Origin: Moraxella lacunata
Lineage (GTDB): Bacteria; Pseudomonadota; Gammaproteobacteria; Pseudomonadales; Moraxellaceae
Assembly (NCBI RefSeq): GCF_002027545.1
Contig: NZ_MXAN01000012.1
Coordinates: forward strand, 61,907-101,301
Direction: 5' to 3'
Length of the DNA: 39,395 nucleotides
Made by a program: the position numbers and the translations under genes
Shown: positions 1-7,282 of the stretch, piece by piece
How the letters are laid out: the number at the start of each line of letters is the position of its first letter
Numbering within the stretch: position 1 is the stretch's first letter
Notes under the pieces: model-generated
What the model was told of the DNA's origin: nothing
The model's input: only the letters and a program-made list of their open reading frames with translations
The model's database searches: none

Positions 1-17
1 AGGGCGAACGGAAAACC
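1..17. repeat. Right end of interspersed repeat C (partial copy)
   Basis: The first 17 bases (AGGGCGAACGGAAAACC) are identical to the right end of the palindromic element at 8643-8721. This is therefore probably the edge of a second copy lying mostly outside the window. Confidence 0.5.
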
Positions 18-44
18 AGTTTTTTAGGAAGTTTATTAAATCAG

Positions 45-1367
45 TTAATGCTCCACATAAATCGGCGTGATATTGTCCATGCTCATGTTGGCAGGGCTTG
101 GTGTGGTTGGCGTGGTGGGCATAACAGGTGCAATGGTTTTGGTTGTGGCACAACTTTGTTGCTGATTGGCGTGGTTTTGGCGTTGTCTGTCCACCATATT
201 TTTGGTAACGACCACATCAGGCAAAAAAATCACATCCGCATCACTATCGCTTTTACCACCTGCCAAATTAAGCCCTGTCCACTCTTTGAACATGGCAACC
301 GTCTCCCCCAAATCCTTGTAGTCAGGGCAATAAAATCCGCCCTCAGTACAAGCACAATACACCTCATCGGATAGGTCGTTTCCGCTTAAATAAAAATTCG
401 ACCTAATCAGATAAGGTGTACCGACCGATTGTACTTGGTTGTCAGCATTGTAAATAATCGCCTTTGGGGGTATACCATGCACCTGCCATAGTGTCCCTGC
501 GGAGGCAAACAACATCAGCACATAAGGCTCGGCAATGCTTGAATGCACCGCAATGGTTTTTTTGGGATTTTTGGCACTTGGTATTGCCACCACTTGTAGG
601 GGCGTACTGCTGTCAATACCCATACCTGCGATGATGTTTGCCAACGCTTCTTTTTTGTAGATTTGACTGTGTTGCCCAAAAAAGACGTGCATATTGGTAT
701 TTGGCGTAGCATTTTTATATTCTATTTCAAGCGTATATACGCCTTTTTGTAGATACACCCTATTTCCAATGGTGCCATGTTGCTCATCTTTGCCAATAAC
801 TCGTCCATCAATGATTGCACGTATGGAGGCATGGCTGGCACTTGCCTTAATAAAATACTCGCCCTCCACAGGAACAAATACCGTCCCCACCCAATACGCC
901 CCAAAAAAATCGGTGGGAATATTATGAAAATTCATTGAGCTAAATTTTAAGGCGATATTGGCAACGTTTTCTTTGTGTACCACCGTATAAGGGTCTTGGG
1001 TATTAAAAAAATACATATCAAAACCAGACGCTGGCACCAGATTATCTGGGTTAAGACGCTCGCCCACTCGCTGACTTGCTGACGGAAAACTATCTAGCAT
1101 TCTGCTATTTATCATACTCGCTGGGCGTTGTTGGGGGGTGTTGGCTTGATTGGCGGTATTTTGTTGGGCTTGGTGAGCTTGCTGGGCGGCTTGCTGTTGT
1201 TGTCTGATATAATCCAAATGTGCCTGCTGTTTTTGCACCGTATAAGACACACGAAAGCCATAGCCGATGACACAGAATAACGCCACCGCCACATACACCA
1301 GTTTACGAAATGTGGCAGAATACTCCCACAGTGTTACGCCGTCATCATCTGCATAGCCACCACTCAT
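45..1367 (-). CDS. Membrane-anchored PA14-like periplasmic protein, paralogue 2 of an uncharacterised cassette
   Basis: A 440-residue protein with a short acidic cytoplasmic N-terminus, one transmembrane segment (about residues 25-45) and a Gln/Ala-rich stretch (about 50-80). The large remainder is predicted to be periplasmic. Residues about 140-230 read like a PA14-type beta-sandwich (YWVGTVFVPVEGEYFIK, an IIDGRVI strand, then YLQKGVYTLEIEY); this family often binds carbohydrate. The C-terminal part has a CxCx6C cluster (CACTEGGFYC) and one later Cys, all conserved in the paralogue at 3574-4869, so disulphides are possible. Its ATG overlaps the stop of the AAA+ ATPase gene (ATGA), suggesting translational coupling and a joint function. 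I recognise no specific family; the PA14 assignment rests on pattern only. Confidence 0.8.
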   Translation of the reverse strand: MSGGYADDDGVTLWEYSATFRKLVYVAVALFCVIGYGFRVSYTVQKQQAHLDYIRQQQQAAQQAHQAQQNTANQANTPQQRPASMINSRMLDSFPSASQRVGERLNPDNLVPASGFDMYFFNTQDPYTVVHKENVANIALKFSSMNFHNIPTDFFGAYWVGTVFVPVEGEYFIKASASHASIRAIIDGRVIGKDEQHGTIGNRVYLQKGVYTLEIEYKNATPNTNMHVFFGQHSQIYKKEALANIIAGMGIDSSTPLQVVAIPSAKNPKKTIAVHSSIAEPYVLMLFASAGTLWQVHGIPPKAIIYNADNQVQSVGTPYLIRSNFYLSGNDLSDEVYCACTEGGFYCPDYKDLGETVAMFKEWTGLNLAGGKSDSDADVIFLPDVVVTKNMVDRQRQNHANQQQSCATTKTIAPVMPTTPTTPSPANMSMDNITPIYVEH

Positions 1368-2563
1368 TGCACACCTATTGCCACCACAGAATCCGCCTCA
1401 ATTTGTAATTTAACCACCGCGTAACCATTTTGGCGAGCGGTGATGAGCGAGTCGGCAAGCGATTCTTCTAATAGGCGTACCACATCACGGCTACTGGCGT
1501 GATGCCCCATTCTCTTGTAGCGTTGCATCATCTCAATGATAATGGCAGGGTCAATGCCCTTGCCCGCCACCGCCAAGCCATAGCTCTTAATCATGCGTTC
1601 TATTTCAAGGGCAACAATACGAGCAATATCCAAACCGCTAAATGGAGCAAACACAAAAATACGGTCAATGCGGTTTAGCACCTCGGGGGCAAAACCCTGT
1701 TCACGCAAGGTTGCCACAGATGCACTTCTTAGACTATCAGGGTCTTTGATACTTTGGTGCAAATCCGCCAACGCATCTGTGGCGGCGTTTGATGTTAGAA
1801 TAAAAATCGCCTCACTGGTGCTGATTTGTTTGCCGTCTGATGCCTCCGTGATAAAGCCGTCATTCCAAGCGGTTAGGAAGTTTTTTAGGATATCAGGGTG
1901 TGCTTTTTCTATCTCATCAAGTAGCACCACCGCCTTAGGAAAATCCCTAAGCCCTGCGGTCAATGCCCCATAAGTATTTGAGCCGACATAGCCTCGTGTC
2001 ATGCCAAAGAGCTGCGATGCACTAAATGCCCCTGCGGCATATTGAGTCATATCAAAGTGCAGAAGTTTGCGTTCCAACAGTTTAGCAAGCACCTTTGCCA
2101 AATACGTCTTGCCCGTCCCCGGTGGCCCTGCAAACAAAAACACCCCCACAGGCTTGTTGCGTTGCATCATCGCCAGTCGCCGTCTTAGTTGCGCCGATAA
2201 GTCGCTACACACCTGAGCCTGTCCGATGACTTTGGCTTGCAAGTCTTGATTAAGCCTTGCACTATCAATAATAATCGCCTCTTTGTCCGCCTGTGATGCC
2301 GCCTCTTCAATCACTTGCAAATTACTTAATCGGTCTAATACGTCCATTGGAATAATCCTATATATAAAGTCAGGGGCCATTTCATGCCAATGTAGCCATA
2401 TCGCCACTATCAAAAGTAGCACCAATATCAAAATCATCACCAGATACCAGCGAACATAATAAATAAACATCGCCACCGTATTAAAGTCAGGCAACATTTT
2501 CCATAACATGACAAGACATATAATGGCAAATAGGTAAGGGGTGATTTTGGCAATAAAAGACAT
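1364..2563 (-). CDS. Membrane-anchored Clp-type AAA+ ATPase of an uncharacterised cassette
   Basis: A 399-residue protein with two hydrophobic N-terminal segments (about residues 5-22 and 38-58) and one AAA+ module like the second ATPase domain of ClpA/ClpB. Visible elements are Walker A GPPGTGKT (146-153), Walker B VVLLDEIEKA (212-221), sensor 1 TSNA (about 257-260), the arginine-finger region LNRID (296-300) and a sensor-2-like SSRDVVR. The GYVG pore-loop motif with its aromatic residue (191-194) is kept, so threading or unfolding of a substrate at the membrane is plausible by inference. There is no ClpB N-domain, middle coiled coil or first AAA domain. It overlaps the downstream PA14-like gene by 4 bp. 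The region just upstream of its start is occupied by MITE-like repeats and shows no clear Shine-Dalgarno. Confidence 0.85.
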   Translation of the reverse strand: MSFIAKITPYLFAIICLVMLWKMLPDFNTVAMFIYYVRWYLVMILILVLLLIVAIWLHWHEMAPDFIYRIIPMDVLDRLSNLQVIEEAASQADKEAIIIDSARLNQDLQAKVIGQAQVCSDLSAQLRRRLAMMQRNKPVGVFLFAGPPGTGKTYLAKVLAKLLERKLLHFDMTQYAAGAFSASQLFGMTRGYVGSNTYGALTAGLRDFPKAVVLLDEIEKAHPDILKNFLTAWNDGFITEASDGKQISTSEAIFILTSNAATDALADLHQSIKDPDSLRSASVATLREQGFAPEVLNRIDRIFVFAPFSGLDIARIVALEIERMIKSYGLAVAGKGIDPAIIIEMMQRYKRMGHHASSRDVVRLLEESLADSLITARQNGYAVVKLQIEADSVVAIGVQ

Positions 2564-2574
2564 GATGACAGTTA

Positions 2575-2640
2575 GGGCATATTGAACATTGATAGCATTT
2601 TTATAAAATATGACAAATTTAATGATTTTAATCTATTTGG
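2575..2640. repeat. Partial copy of MITE-like element A
   Basis: This stretch begins GGGCATATTGAACATTG directly after a TA and continues similarly to the left 65 bases or so of the full element at 2648. It lies 12 bp upstream of the AAA+ ATPase start codon. Confidence 0.6.
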
Positions 2641-2647
2641 CAATATA

Positions 2648-2849
2648 GGGCGTATTGAATATTGATAACATTTTTATAAAGTAAGATAAAAAATTGACAA
2701 TTTCAATCAATTTTTGCATGAAAATGGCTAAATCTTGTTTTTCATAATAAAAACTTGTCTGATAGAATGACTATCAACCTGCATTTTTTCCTTGAAAAAC
2801 GGGCGATTTTTCTCATTTTTCATTGCAAATACCAAAGGAAGGCACGCCC
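2648..2849. repeat. MITE-like element A, copy 1 (202 bp)
   Basis: The element begins GGGCGTATTGAATATTG and ends GGCACGCCC, with TA on both sides. Internal arms form a long imperfect palindrome (TTGCATGAAAATGGCTAAAT against AAATGAGAAAAATCGCCCG read inverted). It shares nearly all its sequence with 16307-16569 and its right two-thirds with 33020-33162. TA flanks and lack of coding capacity suit a non-autonomous IS630/Tc1-type element. It fills the gap between the 212-aa gene and the ATPase gene. Confidence 0.75.
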
Positions 2850-2854
2850 TAATC

Positions 2855-3493
2855 TTAATACAGCAGTATCTCCACCGACTCACCCTCTCTAATGACAGGG
2901 GCAAGTGCGTTGCTACCACCAGCAGCAAAGCCGAGCGTAATACCACCGCCACCGTCTCTGACTCCTGTGATGACAACGGGCTTGCCATTGACCACAGGGA
3001 CATAAATGGTCTTGTGGGCGTGCATGAGTGCCACCCGCTGACTCATATCTAGCGAGCTGACCGTAACCACATCGCCGTCCTCTGCCACATCGTCCCACAA
3101 AATCAGCTCCGCCACTCTGGCGTGGGGATTCTCCACGAGTACCTCTAATAAGCGTACGCGGTCGGTTTCAGACATATCACTGTTGGTGATTTTGTCGTTG
3201 GCGGTTTGTTGGTCAAAAATTTGCACATCAAAACCCCCTTTTTTGTTGCTTTCCTGGAAATCCGCCAAACGCTGGTCTTGTAAATGCTGTGGTACATCAT
3301 CTTCATCGGTTACAAATACCGCACTCACCACCTCTTGGGCGTCCAACTCCTCTGGTTGATTTGCCTTATGTGTAAAATAAAACCCACCACCAATCACAAA
3401 AGCAATCATGGCAAAGATAGGCAATTTGTAGGTGTTTTGTTGTTTTTTGGGCTTTGGGGGTTTTACTCGCTTAGGCGATGGGGCTGGATTCAT
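2855..3493 (-). CDS. Bitopic membrane protein of the PA14/AAA+ cassette, unknown function
   Basis: A 212-residue protein with a Pro/Lys-rich basic N-terminus (about residues 1-22), one transmembrane segment (about 24-42) and an acidic extracytoplasmic portion. The C-terminal 60 residues or so are Gly-rich and probably beta-structured (VNGKPVVITGVRDGGGGITL). I recognise no family. It lies between the first PA14-like paralogue (80 bp upstream) and the AAA+ ATPase on the same strand, so I infer one functional unit. Its stop codon is 5 bp from the end of element A copy 1, so the element probably inserted immediately behind it. Confidence 0.75.
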   Translation of the reverse strand: MNPAPSPKRVKPPKPKKQQNTYKLPIFAMIAFVIGGGFYFTHKANQPEELDAQEVVSAVFVTDEDDVPQHLQDQRLADFQESNKKGGFDVQIFDQQTANDKITNSDMSETDRVRLLEVLVENPHARVAELILWDDVAEDGDVVTVSSLDMSQRVALMHAHKTIYVPVVNGKPVVITGVRDGGGGITLGFAAGGSNALAPVIREGESVEILLY

Positions 3494-3573
3494 TGGTGTG
3501 GTTACGATAATTTAAATTAAGGCAAATTATATAGTAGGGCAACCAAAAACACAACCGATTATTATTGTCTATA

Positions 3574-4869
3574 TCAAGGACTTATGTCGTTGGTTTGATT
3601 TACAGGACTGGTCGGCACTTGGCACGCCACTCGTTTTTGTTCATAGTCTTGGGTTTGACGACTCATGATATCATGGCTTACTCTGTCTTTGGGCAGACGT
3701 AATATTCTGGCATAGTTATCGCCTGCACCGCCTACCAATCTCATGCCAGTGATGTCTTCAATATGCTCAATAGACGCTCGCATACTGGCAACCCCCGAGC
3801 AACTAAACACCCCTTGATGACAACTACAACTGCTCTTTTCTGCCAGTAGATTATAAGGCACATTTAAAAAATCAGTTTTGACAATATGGGGCGAACCCAC
3901 AGAATTAATACTGGTATTTGCGCCACTATAAATAATCGCTTGGGGGGCATTGCCATAAATACGCCAATTCACAGGTTCGCTGTTTGATAATACCAACACA
4001 TAAGGCTCGCTTACCTTTGAGTGGATACTCACTGCATTATTAAAATCATCACTTCGATAAGTAGATGCAAAATACAAGTTGTAATTATTGACATTCAGTT
4101 TTGCTAACTGCTGACTTAACTCAGTGTTTTTATAAGTGATGATAGGGTGAAAGAAATTGACCGCCAAATCTAAATCGTTGGTTTTATTTGCCATTTCTAC
4201 TTCTAACAAATAATCCCCTTCTTTTAAATAAACATTTAATTCAGATGTGCCTTGAAAACTTCCTTTATCCATAATATGCCCGTCTAATAATATCCGCATA
4301 CTTTTCCAATCACCGCTTTTTTTAATAAAATAAATACCGTCTTTTGGCACGGATATTCGTCCCACCCAATAAGTCGCCAACTCCTTTGTGGGAATGCCTT
4401 TGATTTCATCACCATAATAATTCATGGCAATGTTTGGTTTAATTTCTTTTAATGCTACCTCATTGGGTTTTTGTTGATTGATATAATACACCTCAAAGCC
4501 AGAACTTGGGGCGATTTTATTGGGATTAAAACGGTTTTGCCAACTGTCTGTTGCCAACGGATAATCATTAAGGGTTTTATAATTAAGTTTTGATGCCGCT
4601 TGGGGGTTATTATTCCACACAGGGTTACGGCTTTTTTTGGGTAAGACATCTTCAATGAGTTGCTCATTGGTGCCTGAGGACTCTCGATATTGCTGATTAA
4701 TCATATCTATATGCCTTTGGTATTCTTGCAAATAGGCAGATACCCAAAAGCCATAAGCCGTGAGCAAAACCAACGCTATCGCCCCATACACCAAACGACG
4801 AAAGGCAGGTGAACCCTCCCATAAGGTTACCTCATCGTCATCACCGTCTATTTGATATGCTTTACCCAT
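3574..4869 (-). CDS. Membrane-anchored PA14-like periplasmic protein, paralogue 1 of an uncharacterised cassette
   Basis: A 431-residue homologue of the protein at 45-1367 along its whole length. Shared features are an acidic start followed by VTLWE, a signal-anchor segment (about residues 25-45), the block NRFNPNKIAPSSGFEVYYIN, a PA14-like core (YWVGRISVPKDGIYFIK, LLDGHIM, YLKEGDYLLEVE), the block HSKVSEPYVLVL, the CxCx6C cluster and a late Cys. It is the first gene of the cassette, starting 60 bp after thrC with a strong terminator between them, so it probably has its own promoter. Two diverged copies of the same periplasmic protein suggest a hetero-oligomer or two ligands. Function is unknown. 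Confidence 0.8.
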   Translation of the reverse strand: MGKAYQIDGDDDEVTLWEGSPAFRRLVYGAIALVLLTAYGFWVSAYLQEYQRHIDMINQQYRESSGTNEQLIEDVLPKKSRNPVWNNNPQAASKLNYKTLNDYPLATDSWQNRFNPNKIAPSSGFEVYYINQQKPNEVALKEIKPNIAMNYYGDEIKGIPTKELATYWVGRISVPKDGIYFIKKSGDWKSMRILLDGHIMDKGSFQGTSELNVYLKEGDYLLEVEMANKTNDLDLAVNFFHPIITYKNTELSQQLAKLNVNNYNLYFASTYRSDDFNNAVSIHSKVSEPYVLVLSNSEPVNWRIYGNAPQAIIYSGANTSINSVGSPHIVKTDFLNVPYNLLAEKSSCSCHQGVFSCSGVASMRASIEHIEDITGMRLVGGAGDNYARILRLPKDRVSHDIMSRQTQDYEQKRVACQVPTSPVNQTNDISP

Positions 4870-4887
4870 GATTGTTTTTAATAATTC

Positions 4888-4924
4888 AAAAAAGCCATTT
4901 TATCATAAATAAAATGGCTTTTTT
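4888..4924 (-). terminator. Rho-independent terminator after thrC
   Basis: A 16-bp perfect stem (AAAAAAGCCATTTTAT with ATAAAATGGCTTTTTT) closes a 5-base loop and is flanked by T-runs on both strands. It separates thrC from the four-gene membrane cassette. Confidence 0.85.
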
Positions 4925-4929
4925 ATTTT

Positions 4930-6342
4930 TTAAAGTCTCACAAACTTCTCAATCTGCTCTTTAACCAGCTCTGCCTTATTATCAAGCACCACGACTTTTT
5001 GCGGTAGGTTTTCAATGTCTTTGGTATGCTCAGGACGTGGAATATCAATTTGTCCAACCGCTTCAATAATAGTCTCGGCAAATTTGGCAGGCAATGCCGT
5101 CTCGGCAACCACAATCACTTCATCAGCCAGACGCACTTCACGGGCGACTTTGACACCGTCTGCCGTGTGTGGGTCTAGCAAATCCTTATCGCTTTCCCAC
5201 ACTGCCTTAATCGTGGCAATGCGGTCAGCGTGCGTGGATTTACCCGACACAAAGCCGTATTTGTCATTGGCATCATTTAATAAATGCGACAAATCAAATC
5301 CCTTACCGCTATTGACATCTTGCCATAGATTATTTAATTCATCGCCATTTTTGCCAATGAGCAAATAAATAAAACGCTCAAAATTAGACGCTTTTGAAAT
5401 ATCCATAGACGGACTAGACGTTACATAAGTCTCGCTTGCTTTTCTTGGAATGTATTTGCCTGTTTTAAAAAATTCATTTAATACATCATTTTCATTGGTC
5501 GCCACAATTAAACGGGCAATTGGCAATCCCATTTCACGGGCGATATGCCCTGCACAGACATTACCAAAATTACCAGACGGCACACAAAAACTTACCCGCT
5601 CGTCATTATTATTGGTGGCATTAAAATAGCCTTTAAAATAATAAACAATTTGAGCCAAAATACGACCCCAGTTAATAGAATTAACCGTGCCAATTTGATA
5701 TTTGTCTTTAAATGCTTTATCCTGCTGAATGGCTTTAACAATGTCTTGGCAATCATCAAACATACCGTCAATGGCGATATTATGGATATTATCGTCCATA
5801 AGGCTATACATTTGAGCTCGCTGAAATTCGCTCATTTTACCGTGTGGCGACATCATAAAGACATCAATATTATCTTTACCACGCAAGGCATATTCGGCGG
5901 CACTACCTGTATCGCCAGACGTTGCTCCGATAATGGTTAGGCGTTTGTTTTTTTGTTTTAGGACGTATTCAAAGGCATTGCCCAAAAATTGCATTGCCAT
6001 GTCTTTAAAAGCAAGCGTTACGCCATTGGATAATTCCAAAATTTTAATGCCGTCTTTTAGCGTGCGAACAGGGGTAATCTCGTCCGTGCCAAAGGCGGTT
6101 TTGGTGTAGGTTTTGTCAATGAGTGCCTTTAGATCATCGCTTGGAATGTCCGTGGCAAACAGCGACATAATCTCAAAAGCAAGCTCGGTATAAGACAGCG
6201 ACCGCCATTTATCCAAAGTCGCACGGTCAATCTGTGGGTAGGTTTTGGGTAGCATCAAACCGCCGTCAGGGGCAAGCCCCATAAGCAAAACATCGCTAAA
6301 TTGCATGGGGGCGGTATTGCCACGAGTGCTGATATAGTTCAT
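4930..6342 (-). CDS. thrC: Threonine synthase
   Basis: Converts O-phosphohomoserine to threonine with pyridoxal phosphate in the cytoplasm. The 470-residue length fits the longer proteobacterial/fungal class. Visible are the N-terminal MNYISTRG, the PLP-lysine region LAFKDMAMQFLGN (K113) and the phosphate-binding GATSGDTGSAAEYAL. The start is supported by an AAAAGGT ribosome-binding site. The gene begins 24 bp after the toxin-antitoxin pair on the same strand and ends at a strong terminator. No homoserine dehydrogenase gene is adjacent. Confidence 0.97.
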   Translation of the reverse strand: MNYISTRGNTAPMQFSDVLLMGLAPDGGLMLPKTYPQIDRATLDKWRSLSYTELAFEIMSLFATDIPSDDLKALIDKTYTKTAFGTDEITPVRTLKDGIKILELSNGVTLAFKDMAMQFLGNAFEYVLKQKNKRLTIIGATSGDTGSAAEYALRGKDNIDVFMMSPHGKMSEFQRAQMYSLMDDNIHNIAIDGMFDDCQDIVKAIQQDKAFKDKYQIGTVNSINWGRILAQIVYYFKGYFNATNNNDERVSFCVPSGNFGNVCAGHIAREMGLPIARLIVATNENDVLNEFFKTGKYIPRKASETYVTSSPSMDISKASNFERFIYLLIGKNGDELNNLWQDVNSGKGFDLSHLLNDANDKYGFVSGKSTHADRIATIKAVWESDKDLLDPHTADGVKVAREVRLADEVIVVAETALPAKFAETIIEAVGQIDIPRPEHTKDIENLPQKVVVLDNKAELVKEQIEKFVRL

Positions 6343-6366
6343 AAAAGTACCTTTTAAATTAAAAAA

Positions 6367-6771
6367 TTATATTAAATCCAAACCAAACTTTTGATATTCA
6401 TTGCATTTGTCATCAATAGAAACCAATGTTAATTTATGATAAATACAATAATAAATCATAATTCTATCAAACGGGTCTTTGTGTTTTTCTACTTTTGGTA
6501 ATTGATAAAAGTTTGCCATAATATCATGATTAACTTGTATAATTTCAACACCCATTTTTATGGCAATATTAGGCAATTCTTTGGGCGATACGCCATTTAA
6601 ATCCAATTTACCCAGATTATATTTAATGGAAATTTCCCAAAAACTGGTATTGCAGATAAAAACTTGATTGTTTTTATCTTCTAATAAACGTCTGATTTTA
6701 TCATTGATTTTATCAGGATTAAAAACTAACCACAGAAAAATATGTGTATCTATAACGTACTGATTTTTCAT
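6367..6771 (-). CDS. vapC: PIN-domain toxin, VapC-like ribonuclease
   Basis: A 134-residue protein starting MKNQYVIDTHIFLWLV. It has the PIN-domain acidic set: D8 near the N-terminus, Glu in FWEISIKYNLGKL, and Asp in HKDPFDRIMIYY. VapC proteins are Mg-dependent endoribonucleases that cleave tRNA or rRNA and are held inactive by their antitoxin. I chose the ATG at 6771 because it aligns with the family N-terminus and lies one base after the antitoxin stop. An upstream start at 6798 would add nine unrelated residues. Confidence 0.88.
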   Translation of the reverse strand: MKNQYVIDTHIFLWLVFNPDKINDKIRRLLEDKNNQVFICNTSFWEISIKYNLGKLDLNGVSPKELPNIAIKMGVEIIQVNHDIMANFYQLPKVEKHKDPFDRIMIYYCIYHKLTLVSIDDKCNEYQKFGLDLI

Positions 6772-6772
6772 G

Positions 6773-7003
6773 TTATAATCCCAATAACTCTTCTTCACTC
6801 ATCTCCCAATCATCAGAAAATTTAAAACTGCCTTTGCCTTGATATAATCCAAATTGGCGTTTTTCTTGATTTGTTTTTGACCTGTTTTGATAATCAATCA
6901 TATCCGCATACAAATAATCAAAAATACCTTGCTGTCTTTGGACTGGAATGGACTGTATGTATTGAACGGCTTGTTCAATGGTTTGTATTGGCTTAATATC
7001 CAT
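6773..7003 (-). CDS. vapB: Antitoxin of the VapC-like pair, DUF2281/VapB type
   Basis: A 76-residue hydrophilic protein. The C-terminal half (RQFGLYQGKGSFKFSDDWEM) resembles the DUF2281 antitoxin tail that occupies the PIN active site; the N-terminal half is predicted helical. A strong AGGAG ribosome-binding site precedes the ATG at 7003. The stop lies one base before the toxin start, the usual antitoxin-first arrangement. The family name is from pattern recognition. Confidence 0.8.
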   Translation of the reverse strand: MDIKPIQTIEQAVQYIQSIPVQRQQGIFDYLYADMIDYQNRSKTNQEKRQFGLYQGKGSFKFSDDWEMSEEELLGL

Positions 7004-7057
7004 GACAACTCCTATTATTTACCAATCATAATACATCTGATATTTTTCTTTAAATGC

Positions 7058-7194
7058 CTGTCTATACCCCATTCTCAACTTTACACAAGTGATTGATTTA
7101 TCAAGGGCGAATTGCAATTCGCCCCTACAATCCAAAAAATAATTATCAGACAATCAATAAGTTACAATTTTAAGTTGAGAGTGAAGTGTCTGTC
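7058..7194. repeat. Palindromic intergenic element with nested GGGCGAATT repeat
   Basis: Imperfect terminal inverted repeats (CATTCTCAACTT at 7070-7081 and AAGTTGAGAGTG at 7172-7183) enclose about 90 bp. Inside is a perfect 20-bp palindrome at 7105-7124 (GGGCGAATTGCAATTCGCCC) followed by CTAC. It has no coding capacity and fills most of the 279-bp gap between the antitoxin gene and rsmB. Confidence 0.55.
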
Positions 7195-7282
7195 TAAATT
7201 GATATAATCTTGGCAAATGATTTTGGCAATTACTTATCTATTTCATTAAAAAATAATGTTCATATTACCATTTATTTTGCCT

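Noticed and set aside
2728..3003. Minus-strand ORF of 91 codons over element A and the 212-aa gene
   Set aside because: It is out of frame with the 212-aa gene and its second half only translates the repeat.
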